From: Zwartia sp.
GTDB taxonomy: Bacteria > Pseudomonadota > Gammaproteobacteria > Burkholderiales > Burkholderiaceae_B
Assembly: GCA_030653405.1 (NCBI GenBank)
Contig: JAURZO010000055.1
Coordinates: 1 to 29,937, forward strand
Length of the DNA: 29,937 nt
Reading direction: 5' to 3'
Part shown: one piece after another, positions 7,626 through 16,322 of the stretch
Position numbering within the stretch: the stretch's first letter is position 1
Layout: each line of letters begins with the position of its first letter
The notes under the pieces: generated by a model
Database searches by the model: none
What the model saw: the letters and a program-made list of their open reading frames with translations, nothing else
Told to the model about the DNA's origin: nothing
Position numbers and translations under genes: made by a program

Positions 7626-8516
7626 ATGTGGTCATCGCATCGCGAGACAAAAGTACAGATCGACTTGTTACTTCAAGCCAGCGAATCATTGATGCTGAGC
7701 AAGCTGTGCCGTCCTAATCAGGATCGGTTAAATGCTCTCATACGCTATCACTTAGCGAGTGGAGGCAGTCGTACACGCGCTCAGCTCGCCCTCAGGGCAG
7801 GTATTGCGCTTGAGCTGGATCATGAGATTTGTATCGCACTCGCAACATCCTGTGAGCTGATACACAATGCCTCTTTATTGCACGATGATATTCAAGATGG
7901 AGACACGCATCGACGTGGCTGCGAGGCAGCTTGGTCTCGTTTCGATTCCAATACAGCCATGTGCGCGGGCACACTGATGCTATCGACCGCCTTTGAGACG
8001 CTGTCGCAACTCAAAGTAGATGTGCCAAAGCTGCTTTCACATCTGCACCACCGTACAGCCGACTTAATTGGTGGTCAGACTCTTGATCTCGCCGCCACTG
8101 AGCATGTTGTTGATGTTCAAGCGTATGTCAAGATCGCAGAATGGAAGTCCGGTAGCTTGCTCGCCTTACCTCTGGAGCTTGTAATGATTGCTGCTCAGCA
8201 AGTGGATGCAATTCCTGTTGCAAAAGCCGCGGGAGAATCATTTGCACTTGCCTATCAAATCGCTGACGATCTGAAAGACATCGAAGAAGATATCGCTCGC
8301 GATCGCTGCAACATCGTTGGAGTCCTGCAATCAGCAGGCTTATGCACTGAACAAGCTACGACGGAAGCAATCGCGCTGGCCCATTTGCATCTGCAATGGG
8401 CCAAAAGACATGCTGATCAGTTGCCAAACGGGAGCGGTGACTTTTTAAACTATTTGTGTCACCAACTTGAAAACACAATCAGTGCAGAGGACAACTTAAG
8501 GTACTCACAAGTATGA
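7626..8516 (+). CDS. crtE: Geranylgeranyl diphosphate synthase
   Basis: The 296-residue trans-prenyltransferase has both aspartate-rich motifs that bind magnesium and the diphosphates: HDDIQDGDTHRRG with Asp87, Asp88 and Asp91, and ADDLKDIEED with Asp214, Asp215 and Asp218. It would add isopentenyl diphosphate to shorter prenyl diphosphates to give C20 GGPP, the entry to carotenoids. Chain length is inferred from the neighbours, since FPP and GGPP synthases share these motifs. The ATG at 7626 has GGAG 9 bases upstream, in a leader almost identical to that of the rhodopsin; an in-frame TTG at 7611 overlaps this site. The stop overlaps the crtI start as ATGA. No isopentenyl diphosphate isomerase gene is present in the window. 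Confidence 0.95.
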   Translation: MWSSHRETKVQIDLLLQASESLMLSKLCRPNQDRLNALIRYHLASGGSRTRAQLALRAGIALELDHEICIALATSCELIHNASLLHDDIQDGDTHRRGCEAAWSRFDSNTAMCAGTLMLSTAFETLSQLKVDVPKLLSHLHHRTADLIGGQTLDLAATEHVVDVQAYVKIAEWKSGSLLALPLELVMIAAQQVDAIPVAKAAGESFALAYQIADDLKDIEEDIARDRCNIVGVLQSAGLCTEQATTEAIALAHLHLQWAKRHADQLPNGSGDFLNYLCHQLENTISAEDNLRYSQV

Positions 8517-10012
8517 GCCAGGTCATCGTCATTGGTGGTGGATTCGGTGGCATCGCGGCAGCATTACGCGCTCGCGCCAAAGGACATGCGGTCACGTTGA
8601 TCGATCGCTGCCCACGACTGGGGGGACGCGCGCAAGTGTTTGAAAGAGCCGGTTTTAAACATGATGCGGGTCCCACGGTTTTGACGGCACCCTTTCTCTT
8701 TGAAGAGTTGTTTGAGCTGTTCGGTCAATCACTCCATGATCACGTTAAGTTAGTCCCACTCAAGCCTTGGTACCGGTTTGTCTTTTCTGACGGCACTCAC
8801 TTTGACTATGGTGGCACGCTAGAAGATACATTAGCTGAGATACGACGTATCAGCCCAGTCGATGTCGAGGGTTATCAACGATTACTCGAACAGTCGCGCA
8901 AAATTTACGAAGTCGGCTTCACCGACCTATCAGATCGCCCATTTCATCGCATGGGCTTCATGTTCGCCCAACTTCCTCATCTGGCTCGCTTAGGCGCGTG
9001 GCGTACCGTCTGGCAAATGACTTGCCGCTATCTCAAAAGCGATCATTTAAGACAGGCATTTTCCATACAACCTCTTTTGGTCGGTGGTAATCCTTTCGAC
9101 ACCACGTGCATTTACAGCTTGATTCATTTCCTCGAGCAAGCGCACGGCGTGCACTTTGCAATGGGAGGTACGGGAGCGTTGGTGGATGCTTTGGAATCAC
9201 TCATGATCCAGCAAGGTATCGAAATCAGACTCAACACCACTGTGACCGCGCTCGAGACACAAGATGGCAAAATTAAAGGTGTTGCGTACATTGGTGATGA
9301 TGGAAAACAAAATCAGCTGCAAGCCGACTGGGTGATCTCTAATGCAGACCCAGTCCACCTTTACAAAGACCTTTTACCTAAAAAAAGCGTGAACTTGTCA
9401 GCCCGTGTCAAAGCCGATCGGTGGCGTAAATCCATGGGGTTATTCGTACTTTTCTTTGGTACAAACCGTCAATATCCAGAGGTTGCGCATCACACCATCT
9501 GGATGGGTCCGCGTTATCGGGAGCTGTTGAACGATATCTTTAATCGGAAAATCCTGGCAGAGGACTTTTCGATTTATCTGCATCGTCCAACGGCGACAGA
9601 TCCGAGCTTCGCTCCGAGCGGTGGGGACAGCTTCTATGCCCTGGTCCCAGTGCCTAATTTACAAGCCGATATTGATTGGGAGATCAAAGGTCCTGACTTG
9701 GCAAAACGTGTCATTAAAGCCCTTGGTGAAACAATCCTGCCTGATCTTGAAACGAGCATTGTTGATCAGTTTTTTATGACGCCAGTTGATTTTGAGGAAC
9801 GCTACCTTTCACCAGATGGCGCAGGCTTTTCAATTTCGCCCTTATTCAGTCAATCAGCTTGGTTCAGATTTCATAATCGAGGCGAAGGGCCTTCCAATTT
9901 ATTCCTTGTGGGCGCAGGTACGCACCCCGGCGCTGGACTACCAGGAGTAGTATCTTCCGCCAAAGTGGTAGATCGTTTGTTACCCGACGCATATGGACAC
10001 GCCCGCCTATGA
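8513..10012 (+). CDS. crtI: Phytoene desaturase (lycopene-forming)
   Basis: The 499-residue flavoprotein begins with the dinucleotide-binding motif VIGGGFGGIAAALRARAKGH and an acidic strand end (LIDR), and ends with the CrtI signature GAGTHPGAGLPGVVSSAK, typical of bacterial-type desaturases of about 490-510 residues. It would introduce four double bonds into phytoene to give all-trans lycopene at the membrane, using FAD. Its position between crtE and crtB, with ATGA overlaps at both ends, supports the role. CrtN or CrtD relatives share the fold, but the neighbouring crtB and crtY make CrtI the sensible choice. Confidence 0.96.
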   Translation: MSQVIVIGGGFGGIAAALRARAKGHAVTLIDRCPRLGGRAQVFERAGFKHDAGPTVLTAPFLFEELFELFGQSLHDHVKLVPLKPWYRFVFSDGTHFDYGGTLEDTLAEIRRISPVDVEGYQRLLEQSRKIYEVGFTDLSDRPFHRMGFMFAQLPHLARLGAWRTVWQMTCRYLKSDHLRQAFSIQPLLVGGNPFDTTCIYSLIHFLEQAHGVHFAMGGTGALVDALESLMIQQGIEIRLNTTVTALETQDGKIKGVAYIGDDGKQNQLQADWVISNADPVHLYKDLLPKKSVNLSARVKADRWRKSMGLFVLFFGTNRQYPEVAHHTIWMGPRYRELLNDIFNRKILAEDFSIYLHRPTATDPSFAPSGGDSFYALVPVPNLQADIDWEIKGPDLAKRVIKALGETILPDLETSIVDQFFMTPVDFEERYLSPDGAGFSISPLFSQSAWFRFHNRGEGPSNLFLVGAGTHPGAGLPGVVSSAKVVDRLLPDAYGHARL

Positions 10013-10935
10013 CATTAGCGAAAGGTCAGGCCGTCTCTGTATTAAGAACACATGGTAGAAGCTTTTACTTTGCGAGCAAACTATTAGCGCCTAAGTATCG
10101 TGCTCGTGCCGCGCGACTGTATGCGTTTTGTCGTTACATTGACGATTTGGCTGATGAGTCCAACGATTCGACTTTAGCGAATGAGCAACTGAATCAGATT
10201 AAAGTTGATTTGCTTCAAGGTCATTCCAAGCAACCCTATGTTGCCGATATGATCGCGCTGATGATAGAGGTCTCGATGCCCAAAGAGCCTGTCCTCTCTC
10301 TGGTGCAGGGTGTTCAGTCAGACCTTTGGATGCAGCGCATCAAAGATGAAGCAGAGTTGCTTCATTATGCCTATCGTGTCGCGGGCACAGTCGGCTTGAT
10401 GATGTGTGTGCTTCTCGACGTCCGTAACAAAGAAGCTCTGCCATTTGCCATGGATCTTGGCATTGCGATGCAACTGACTAACATTGCAAGAGATGTAGGA
10501 CAAGACGCCGCCATGGGTCGAATCTATCTACCCACGACATGGCTGGGGAACATCACGACGGCAGAAATCTCTCGTCCAAACACTTCACAAGCGCATGCTC
10601 TGCAAGATTCCACAAAACGGATCTTAAGCCTTGCGAAGGTCTATTATCAAAGTGGCTTAGCCGGAGTCACATTTCTGCCACCAGCGGCTCGATATGGCAT
10701 CATCGTGGCTGCAGCGGTATATAGCGAAATTGGTCAAGTCGTTGCCAAATCCAACTTTCGCTCATGGGATCGTCGAGCGGTTGTGGCTCAACCGCGCAAA
10801 CTATATTGTGCTGGCAACGCACTCCTCCATTACGCTTTGCAATCACGCAACCGTTTATCAGATCCAAGACATGACTATCACCTCCATCGCCACTTGCAGA
10901 GCTGTTTTGGTGCGCACAACCCCTCGGCGACATGA
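10009..10935 (+). CDS. crtB: Phytoene synthase
   Basis: The 308-residue squalene/phytoene synthase has the first aspartate motif YAFCRYIDDLADE (Asp45, Asp46, Asp49) and the second, QLTNIARDVGQDAAMGRIYLP (Asn158, Arg161, Asp162, Asp166). The second motif normally reads RDVGED; Asp replaces Glu here, a conservative change. It would condense two GGPP molecules head to head into phytoene, the first committed carotenoid step. An early HGRSFYFAS block is also typical. It overlaps crtI and crtY by ATGA at each end. The assignment is firm. Confidence 0.96.
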   Translation: MTLAKGQAVSVLRTHGRSFYFASKLLAPKYRARAARLYAFCRYIDDLADESNDSTLANEQLNQIKVDLLQGHSKQPYVADMIALMIEVSMPKEPVLSLVQGVQSDLWMQRIKDEAELLHYAYRVAGTVGLMMCVLLDVRNKEALPFAMDLGIAMQLTNIARDVGQDAAMGRIYLPTTWLGNITTAEISRPNTSQAHALQDSTKRILSLAKVYYQSGLAGVTFLPPAARYGIIVAAAVYSEIGQVVAKSNFRSWDRRAVVAQPRKLYCAGNALLHYALQSRNRLSDPRHDYHLHRHLQSCFGAHNPSAT

Positions 10936-12086
10936 GTACGGTCAATCACGTTGACCTTGCAATCTTGGGTGGCGGATGTGCGGGCCTATCGATTGCGCGG
11001 GAACTTTCGACCCAAGCCATACAGAAATCAGTTGTCGTCATCGAACCGCGGGAGAGCTATCAGGACGACCGCAGCTGGTGCTTTTGGGCTGCCAAACAAC
11101 ACACTCTGTCCAGGCTAGTCAGCCATGTCTGGCCTGACTGGCTGTTTGGCCGTCATTCTTTCACTGTAAAGACTCGGAGTTGTCCAGGTTACCCATACCA
11201 GTATGTGCGGTCAGCAGACTTCTATCAGGACAGCCTCAATATCATCGCTCAAAGCCCGTCAATTAAAGTTCGAACCGGATTGACTGTCACTGCAGTCGAA
11301 CGGAATCCGGATGGCTGGAGGGTTGTCACACCTCAAGAAACATATATCGCCGCACAGGTCATTGATACACGCCCACCGCCAAGCGAGCTTATTGAAAAGG
11401 CTACCTTATTTCAGTGCTTTTTAGGTGTGGAGATTCAGTTAGATCCTCTCGAAAAAATTGATATCAAGCAGCTTGAACTGATGACAGACATGCGCTTGGT
11501 CAATGAAGAATTCTGTTTTTCATATATATTGCCCTTTGCGTCTGACCGCTTACTCGTCGAGGTGACTTTCTTTGCCAGACACATACTGACCCAAGATGAT
11601 CTGCACGATGAACTCACCCAGCTGCTCTCACGTCGCGGCTGGGGTCACGCTAAAATCTTACGTACTGAATATGGAAACCTGCCGATGGGGCTTGCGTTGA
11701 TGCACACACCGACAGTCGCCGGACCCAATCAGCTCGTTCACGCAGGTACGCGTGGCGGAGCGCTGCGACCCTCCTCTGGCTATGCCTTTCTTCGGATTCA
11801 ACGTTGGGCCGAGCAATGCGCCAGACAATACGCCGAGCAGGGAACGCTCTACACTGGAACTGGTTCAGGATTCTGGCTGCAGCAGATGGATCAGCTATTT
11901 CTAGCAGTCATTAAAAATGACCCCGCCCTGGCTCCAATACTCTTTGACCGACTCCTCAGTATCGAGCAAACAGAACGCTTCTTACGTTTTATGGACGACC
12001 GTGCGAGTTTTTTTGATTGCTTGCATGTCATTCACCAACTCCCTAAAGCGCCTTTTATAAAGGCGCTCCTATCCAAATTTTGGTGA
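10932..12086 (+). CDS. crtY: Lycopene beta-cyclase (CrtY type)
   Basis: The 384-residue protein starts with a flavin-binding motif LAILGGGCAGLSIAREL. It carries the CrtY blocks DDRSWCFW (around 50-57), YQYVRSADFY, PMGLAL and GTRGGALRPSSGYAFLRIQRWA. CrtY cyclises both ends of lycopene to give beta-carotene; it uses reduced flavin as a non-redox cofactor. It lies between crtB (ATGA overlap) and blh, which would cleave its product to retinal. The order crtE-I-B-Y-blh is a known proteorhodopsin arrangement. Cleavage of beta-carotene by Blh requires two beta-ionone rings, so bicyclase activity is expected. Confidence 0.94.
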   Translation: MSTVNHVDLAILGGGCAGLSIARELSTQAIQKSVVVIEPRESYQDDRSWCFWAAKQHTLSRLVSHVWPDWLFGRHSFTVKTRSCPGYPYQYVRSADFYQDSLNIIAQSPSIKVRTGLTVTAVERNPDGWRVVTPQETYIAAQVIDTRPPPSELIEKATLFQCFLGVEIQLDPLEKIDIKQLELMTDMRLVNEEFCFSYILPFASDRLLVEVTFFARHILTQDDLHDELTQLLSRRGWGHAKILRTEYGNLPMGLALMHTPTVAGPNQLVHAGTRGGALRPSSGYAFLRIQRWAEQCARQYAEQGTLYTGTGSGFWLQQMDQLFLAVIKNDPALAPILFDRLLSIEQTERFLRFMDDRASFFDCLHVIHQLPKAPFIKALLSKFW

Positions 12087-12091
12087 GGAAG

Positions 12092-13003
12092 ATGAATCAC
12101 GCTTCGAAGACGCGAGCCCCGATCTCGAGTTCGTACTTTGAGTGTCTGGCATTTCCCCTTGTGGCCTTAGTCACAATTCTGGTGTTAAACGTTGCGCCGG
12201 ACTTGATATCACCCAAAGTACAACTCGCCGGCCTCTGCCTCATGGTCATCGCTTTGGGTGTCCCCCACGGCGCCTTAGACCCCTGGATAGCCGAGAAACT
12301 CGGCCTAAAGCGTCAGCCCCGTCATTTAGTGATTTTCACACTGGGGTACCTTTTTATCAGTGCACTGGTCATCGTCGTATGGCAGCGGGCGCCTGTACTG
12401 AGCCTCTTCATCTTTTTAATCATTAGTGCCCTACACTTTTCAGGAGATTGGGCAAAGGACCTAAACAAACTGGTGCGGTTGTGTGCAGGCAGTTTGCTAT
12501 TACTCTTGCCTATTGGATTTCATACCGATAATGTCGCCCTAATCTTTTCACAGCTGTCTGGAGCAGGAGGCGACAACCTCGCCCGCTCTCTCGCCTTGCC
12601 TGACTGGCTCCTCATGAGCGCAAGCGCAGCCGTCACGGGCTGGGCGTTATGGCAACGATCCTTGTCAACAGCACTCGAGTTAGTGACGCTTGTTACTTTG
12701 GCGTATTTCACGCCCCCCCTCATCTATTTCGCCTTGTACTTTTGCTTACTCCACAGCCCACGCCATCTAATGGGTTTATTTCTAGATTCAGATCGATCAC
12801 AATACCCGCGTCTTTTTCGAATGATGCTGATCTACACAGTTGCAACATGTTTCTTGGCAGGAATCCTTTGGTGGTTTTGGTCGGATTTACCGTTGGATTC
12901 GCTGGCACTCAGACTGATATTTATCGGGCTCGCGGCATTGACCGTGCCACACATGTTGCTGATTAGTACTCATCAATATCATATGAGACATCCAAAAAAA
13001 TAG
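12092..13003 (+). CDS. blh: Beta-carotene 15,15'-dioxygenase, Brp/Blh family
   Basis: The 303-residue integral membrane enzyme has the conserved histidine set of the Brp/Blh family: His59 and Asp63 in GVPHGALD, His115 and Asp119 in ALHFSGD, His221 and His225 in HSPRH, and His287 in VPHML. These residues hold the catalytic iron. The enzyme cuts beta-carotene at the central double bond to give two retinal molecules, the chromophore of the rhodopsin at the operon's head. The ATG at 12092 is preferred because GGTGA at 12082-12086 is a good ribosome site; in-frame TTG and GTG codons lie just upstream. It begins 5 bases after crtY and ends 9 bases before the LysR gene. Confidence 0.95.
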   Translation: MNHASKTRAPISSSYFECLAFPLVALVTILVLNVAPDLISPKVQLAGLCLMVIALGVPHGALDPWIAEKLGLKRQPRHLVIFTLGYLFISALVIVVWQRAPVLSLFIFLIISALHFSGDWAKDLNKLVRLCAGSLLLLLPIGFHTDNVALIFSQLSGAGGDNLARSLALPDWLLMSASAAVTGWALWQRSLSTALELVTLVTLAYFTPPLIYFALYFCLLHSPRHLMGLFLDSDRSQYPRLFRMMLIYTVATCFLAGILWWFWSDLPLDSLALRLIFIGLAALTVPHMLLISTHQYHMRHPKK

Positions 13004-13012
13004 CTCATCACC

Positions 13013-13894
13013 ATGGCAAACTTGAAACAACTTGAGTACTTCAGAGCCGTCATGTTGTATGGCTCTATCAACAGAGCCTCTACCCATCTCTGTGTGAGCC
13101 AGCCCGTTGTCAGTCGTGTGATTGCACAACTCGAGCGCACGATCGAACTCAAGCTTTTTGAACGCAAAGCCTCGCACCTTGTACCCACGCAGAATGCCTT
13201 CGTTCTTAATCGCTATTGTGACGACATCTTCGAAAAAACACACCGTCTGGATGCCGTGATCAAATCATTGCAAGTCCAGCATACTGACAGACTAAAGTTC
13301 TGTGCCGCGCCTGCTTTATGTAGCTCGTTTTTACCCAAGGTCATTGCGTCCTATAACAAAGACGTCATTATTTCGTTCGAGTCGTCTATGCTAAAAGATT
13401 TGGGCTCGGACATCGAATCCGGAACTTTCGAATTTGGCTTTTCAGTGTGGCCGATCATTTCTAACAGACTCGAATGCAACGCCCTTTCAAAAAGCGACTT
13501 TGTCTTTCTCTGTCACAAGACAAATCCCCTCAGAAAAAATCGAACCATTCAGTTCGAGGACCTCGCGGATCAAGACTTTATATTTACCAATCGCAACATG
13601 CCCATCGGTGAATACATTGATCGCAAATTTCAAGAGAAAAATATTACGTGCAAACGTTACCTTGAAGTCGATCGTGGCGATGTCATTTGCTCAATTATCA
13701 ATGCTGGCCGAGGCGTTTCAATTGTGAATCGTCACGCCTTCGACCCTGAGCAATGGAGAAACGTTTGCTCCGTCGAGCTAGAGCACCCCATCAACACACA
13801 CATTTATTTGCTGACACCCAAAGCCATTAGCCTATCGCCTACTGCCCTGGGCTTCATCGCACATCTACAGACACACTTGACCGAGCAAAGCTGA
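13013..13894 (+). CDS. LysR-family transcriptional regulator at the end of the photosystem operon
   Basis: The 293-residue protein has the standard LysR N-terminal winged helix-turn-helix (about 5-62; LKQLEYFRAV, then SINRASTHLCVSQPVVSRVIAQLE) followed by a co-inducer domain of normal length. It starts only 9 bases after blh on the same strand and has no clear ribosome site of its own, so it is probably carried on the operon message. LysR genes are more often divergent from their targets, so the co-directional terminal position is less usual. Whether it controls the photosystem genes or merely sits next to them cannot be settled from sequence. The inverted repeat upstream of the rhodopsin is a candidate target. 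Effector unknown. Confidence 0.93.
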   Translation: MANLKQLEYFRAVMLYGSINRASTHLCVSQPVVSRVIAQLERTIELKLFERKASHLVPTQNAFVLNRYCDDIFEKTHRLDAVIKSLQVQHTDRLKFCAAPALCSSFLPKVIASYNKDVIISFESSMLKDLGSDIESGTFEFGFSVWPIISNRLECNALSKSDFVFLCHKTNPLRKNRTIQFEDLADQDFIFTNRNMPIGEYIDRKFQEKNITCKRYLEVDRGDVICSIINAGRGVSIVNRHAFDPEQWRNVCSVELEHPINTHIYLLTPKAISLSPTALGFIAHLQTHLTEQS

Positions 13895-13899
13895 GGCAA

Positions 13900-15066
13900 T
13901 CAAGCACGCCAATTGTTGAGAGTCTCACCATTTGCATTTAAACCTGACTTCCATTTACTCAGCCACCATGTGTACTGGTGTGGCCAATCAGCAAAGCCCA
14001 CGTTTACACCCATTTGTTCAGCCGCCTGATGCGGCCAGAATGGATTGAAAAGTGCCTGACGACCAATGGCGATCAGGTCTGCATAATTTTTTTGAAGTAG
14101 GTCTTCTGCGAGTTCGGGTGTCCGAATGAGCCCTACCGCTTCTGTCCGGATACCCACCTCGGCTTTAATCCGACGAGCAAATTCTGCTTGATAGCCCGGC
14201 TCGCGCTTCAAGTTTGAATTGGTCGCGCCTGCGACCAGATTACCGCCCGATGAGCAGTCGATCACATCTACGCCGATCTCTTTTAACTTGCTGGAAAGTT
14301 CGATGCTGTCCTCTATCTCCCAGCCACCTTCAATCCAATCGACTGCTGAAATACGCACAAACAGTGGGGTCCCCTGGGGAATCACGTCCCGCACGGCGCG
14401 GGCAACCTCCAGAGGAAATCGCATCCGATTCTTGAGACTGCCACCGTATTCGTCAGTACGCTTATTGGCCAGTGGAGAAAGAAAGCTTTGTAAGAGGTAG
14501 CCATGTGCCATGTGAATCTCTATGATTTCAAAGCCGACCTCGACCGCGCGTTTTGCCGCGTCCTTAAACGCATGCGTCAACGTCTGAATCTCTTGAGCTT
14601 CTAATGCGTGGGGCGTGAGCCATCCCTCGGCAAATGGCACACTCGACGGTCCTACGGGTGTCCAAGCCTCATCTCCGTTGTCAATGTTCTTTTGCGTCAA
14701 CGGTCCGTTCCCCTCCCAAGCCCTCTGTGTGCTGGACTTGCGCCCCCCATGCGCGATCTGCAGTGCTGGCGTGGAGCCTTGAGACTTTATAAAGGCGACC
14801 ATTGATCGCATGGCCTCGGCATGCGCATCAGACCAGATCCCAAGGCAGCCATTTGTGATTCTGCCATCACGAATGACCGACGCTTGCTCGACAAAGACAA
14901 TACCCGCACCACACATTGCAAACTTGGCATAGTGGTGTGCTTGAAAATCGCTTAAAAATCCATCCTCTGCACAATACATCGCCATCGGCGAAATCACGAT
15001 TCTGTTTCGTATTTTGACGTCACGAATCTCAAGAGGTGTAAAAAGTAACGGTCTCTGCGCTGTCAT
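13900..15066 (-). CDS. NADH:flavin oxidoreductase, Old Yellow Enzyme of the YqjM-like class
   Basis: The 388-residue TIM-barrel protein has the family landmarks: PLEIRDVKIRNRIVISPM at the start, HGGRKSS, His185 and His188 in EIHMAHGYLLQSFLSP, KRTDEYGGSLKNRMRFPLEV and IGRQALFNP near the end. FMN-dependent ene-reductases of this class reduce activated C=C bonds with NAD(P)H. In YqjM the SPM motif is followed by a redox-tuning Cys (SPMCMY); here it reads SPMAMYC, with Ala29 in that place. A ribosome site TAGGA lies 7 bases before the ATG. It follows the zinc dehydrogenase gene by 41 bases and is probably in its operon. The stop lies 5 bases from the convergent LysR gene. The true substrate is unknown. 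Confidence 0.92.
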   Translation of the reverse strand: MTAQRPLLFTPLEIRDVKIRNRIVISPMAMYCAEDGFLSDFQAHHYAKFAMCGAGIVFVEQASVIRDGRITNGCLGIWSDAHAEAMRSMVAFIKSQGSTPALQIAHGGRKSSTQRAWEGNGPLTQKNIDNGDEAWTPVGPSSVPFAEGWLTPHALEAQEIQTLTHAFKDAAKRAVEVGFEIIEIHMAHGYLLQSFLSPLANKRTDEYGGSLKNRMRFPLEVARAVRDVIPQGTPLFVRISAVDWIEGGWEIEDSIELSSKLKEIGVDVIDCSSGGNLVAGATNSNLKREPGYQAEFARRIKAEVGIRTEAVGLIRTPELAEDLLQKNYADLIAIGRQALFNPFWPHQAAEQMGVNVGFADWPHQYTWWLSKWKSGLNANGETLNNWRA

Positions 15067-15107
15067 TCAATTTTCCTAACTCATGGACACTACGGATGGA
15101 AATACGA

Positions 15108-16139
15108 TCAAGGAAACACGATGACTGACTTACCAGTCATTTGTTGATCAAACAATCGATACGCCTCGTCTGCCTGACCGAGCTCCCAGCGATTGGTGAA
15201 TAGCTTTTCGACGTTGACCTGATGCTTGGAGACGAACGCCGCGCACTCTTGCTGCCATGATTTTGAAAAAGTCCACGAACCGAAAACCTGTAGCTGTTTT
15301 CTAATCAGATGATCCGTGACGTTCAATGCAACCTTTCCGCCCATTCCTACAAAAGCCACCTTGCCCCAAGCGCCCGCGCACCGGAGTGCATCCAAGCCCC
15401 CCTGATCTGAACCCGATGTTTCGACCACATACGGCACACCTTTTCCATGCGTCAGCTCCCGGACAGCCTCCCAAGCATCAACTTCACCAGAATGAATAGT
15501 GAAGGCAGCGCCTAGTTTCTTAGCATCAACAAGCCTATCGCGATTGATATCGATCGCGATCACTTCTCCTCCCATTGCAACGGCAAACTGCGTGACGGCC
15601 TGACCGACAGGACCTTGACCGACGACAACAATCCTTTCACAGTTAGCATAGCCAATTTTCTTTAAGGCTCCCCAAGCAGTGCCACTCCCACACGAGATGG
15701 CAGCTCCCACCTCGAAGGACAAATCATCCGGTAGCTCCACCAGTGTGTCGGCAGGTACCTTTAGATACTGCGCATGTCCTCCGTGTGCCGTCAACCCATA
15801 GCTCGCTTCCTTATCCGGACACATATGTGTCCAGCCGGTCATGCAGTCCGAGCAACACCCGCACCCTTTGTAATGATGCACCATCACGCGTGAGCCAACA
15901 CGCGCAACAGACGACTCGACCGCACTTCCCTTGGCCATGACAATTCCGCACGGCTCATGCCCCGCAATGATTGGACCCGGCGGCAGCTTTCCCACGAAGG
16001 TCCCTCGGTAGTTTTTTAGATCGCTTCCGCAGACACCAGATGCCTTCATTTCAAGCACCACCTCGTTCGGCCCGGGGGTTGGATCCGGAAATTCCATCAG
16101 CTCTACAGTTTTATTACCTGGAAACACGGCTCCTAACAT
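15108..16139 (-). CDS. Zinc-dependent medium-chain alcohol dehydrogenase
   Basis: The 343-residue protein has the catalytic zinc ligands Cys37 (GVCGSD), His61 and Glu62 (GHEP). It has a Cys cluster for the structural zinc (Cys93, 95, 96, 99 and 107 in the GCGCCSDC stretch), and a Rossmann motif GQGPVGQAVTQFA near residue 175. This places it in the MDR family with threonine and sorbitol dehydrogenases and similar sugar or alcohol dehydrogenases; it would oxidise an alcohol with NAD(P). AGAGGAG about 10 bases upstream supports the start. It lies ahead of the Old Yellow Enzyme gene on the same strand, so the two may act in one small oxidation/reduction route. The substrate cannot be called. Confidence 0.92.
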   Translation of the reverse strand: MLGAVFPGNKTVELMEFPDPTPGPNEVVLEMKASGVCGSDLKNYRGTFVGKLPPGPIIAGHEPCGIVMAKGSAVESSVARVGSRVMVHHYKGCGCCSDCMTGWTHMCPDKEASYGLTAHGGHAQYLKVPADTLVELPDDLSFEVGAAISCGSGTAWGALKKIGYANCERIVVVGQGPVGQAVTQFAVAMGGEVIAIDINRDRLVDAKKLGAAFTIHSGEVDAWEAVRELTHGKGVPYVVETSGSDQGGLDALRCAGAWGKVAFVGMGGKVALNVTDHLIRKQLQVFGSWTFSKSWQQECAAFVSKHQVNVEKLFTNRWELGQADEAYRLFDQQMTGKSVIVFP

Positions 16140-16322
16140 GATGTCTTTGCTCCTCTAAAGATTTGATCTTATTGCGCATGCTGCGCAGCAGATTTCTATT
16201 TCTTTCTGATCTATAGCTCGAAGACATAAGGGTTTACCCGAAAACCGAGCAATGTCTAGCCAAACTGCAATAGTAGAATCCACCCATTTAATGCTCAAAC
16301 GAAGAACTGTCTGGAGCGATAT

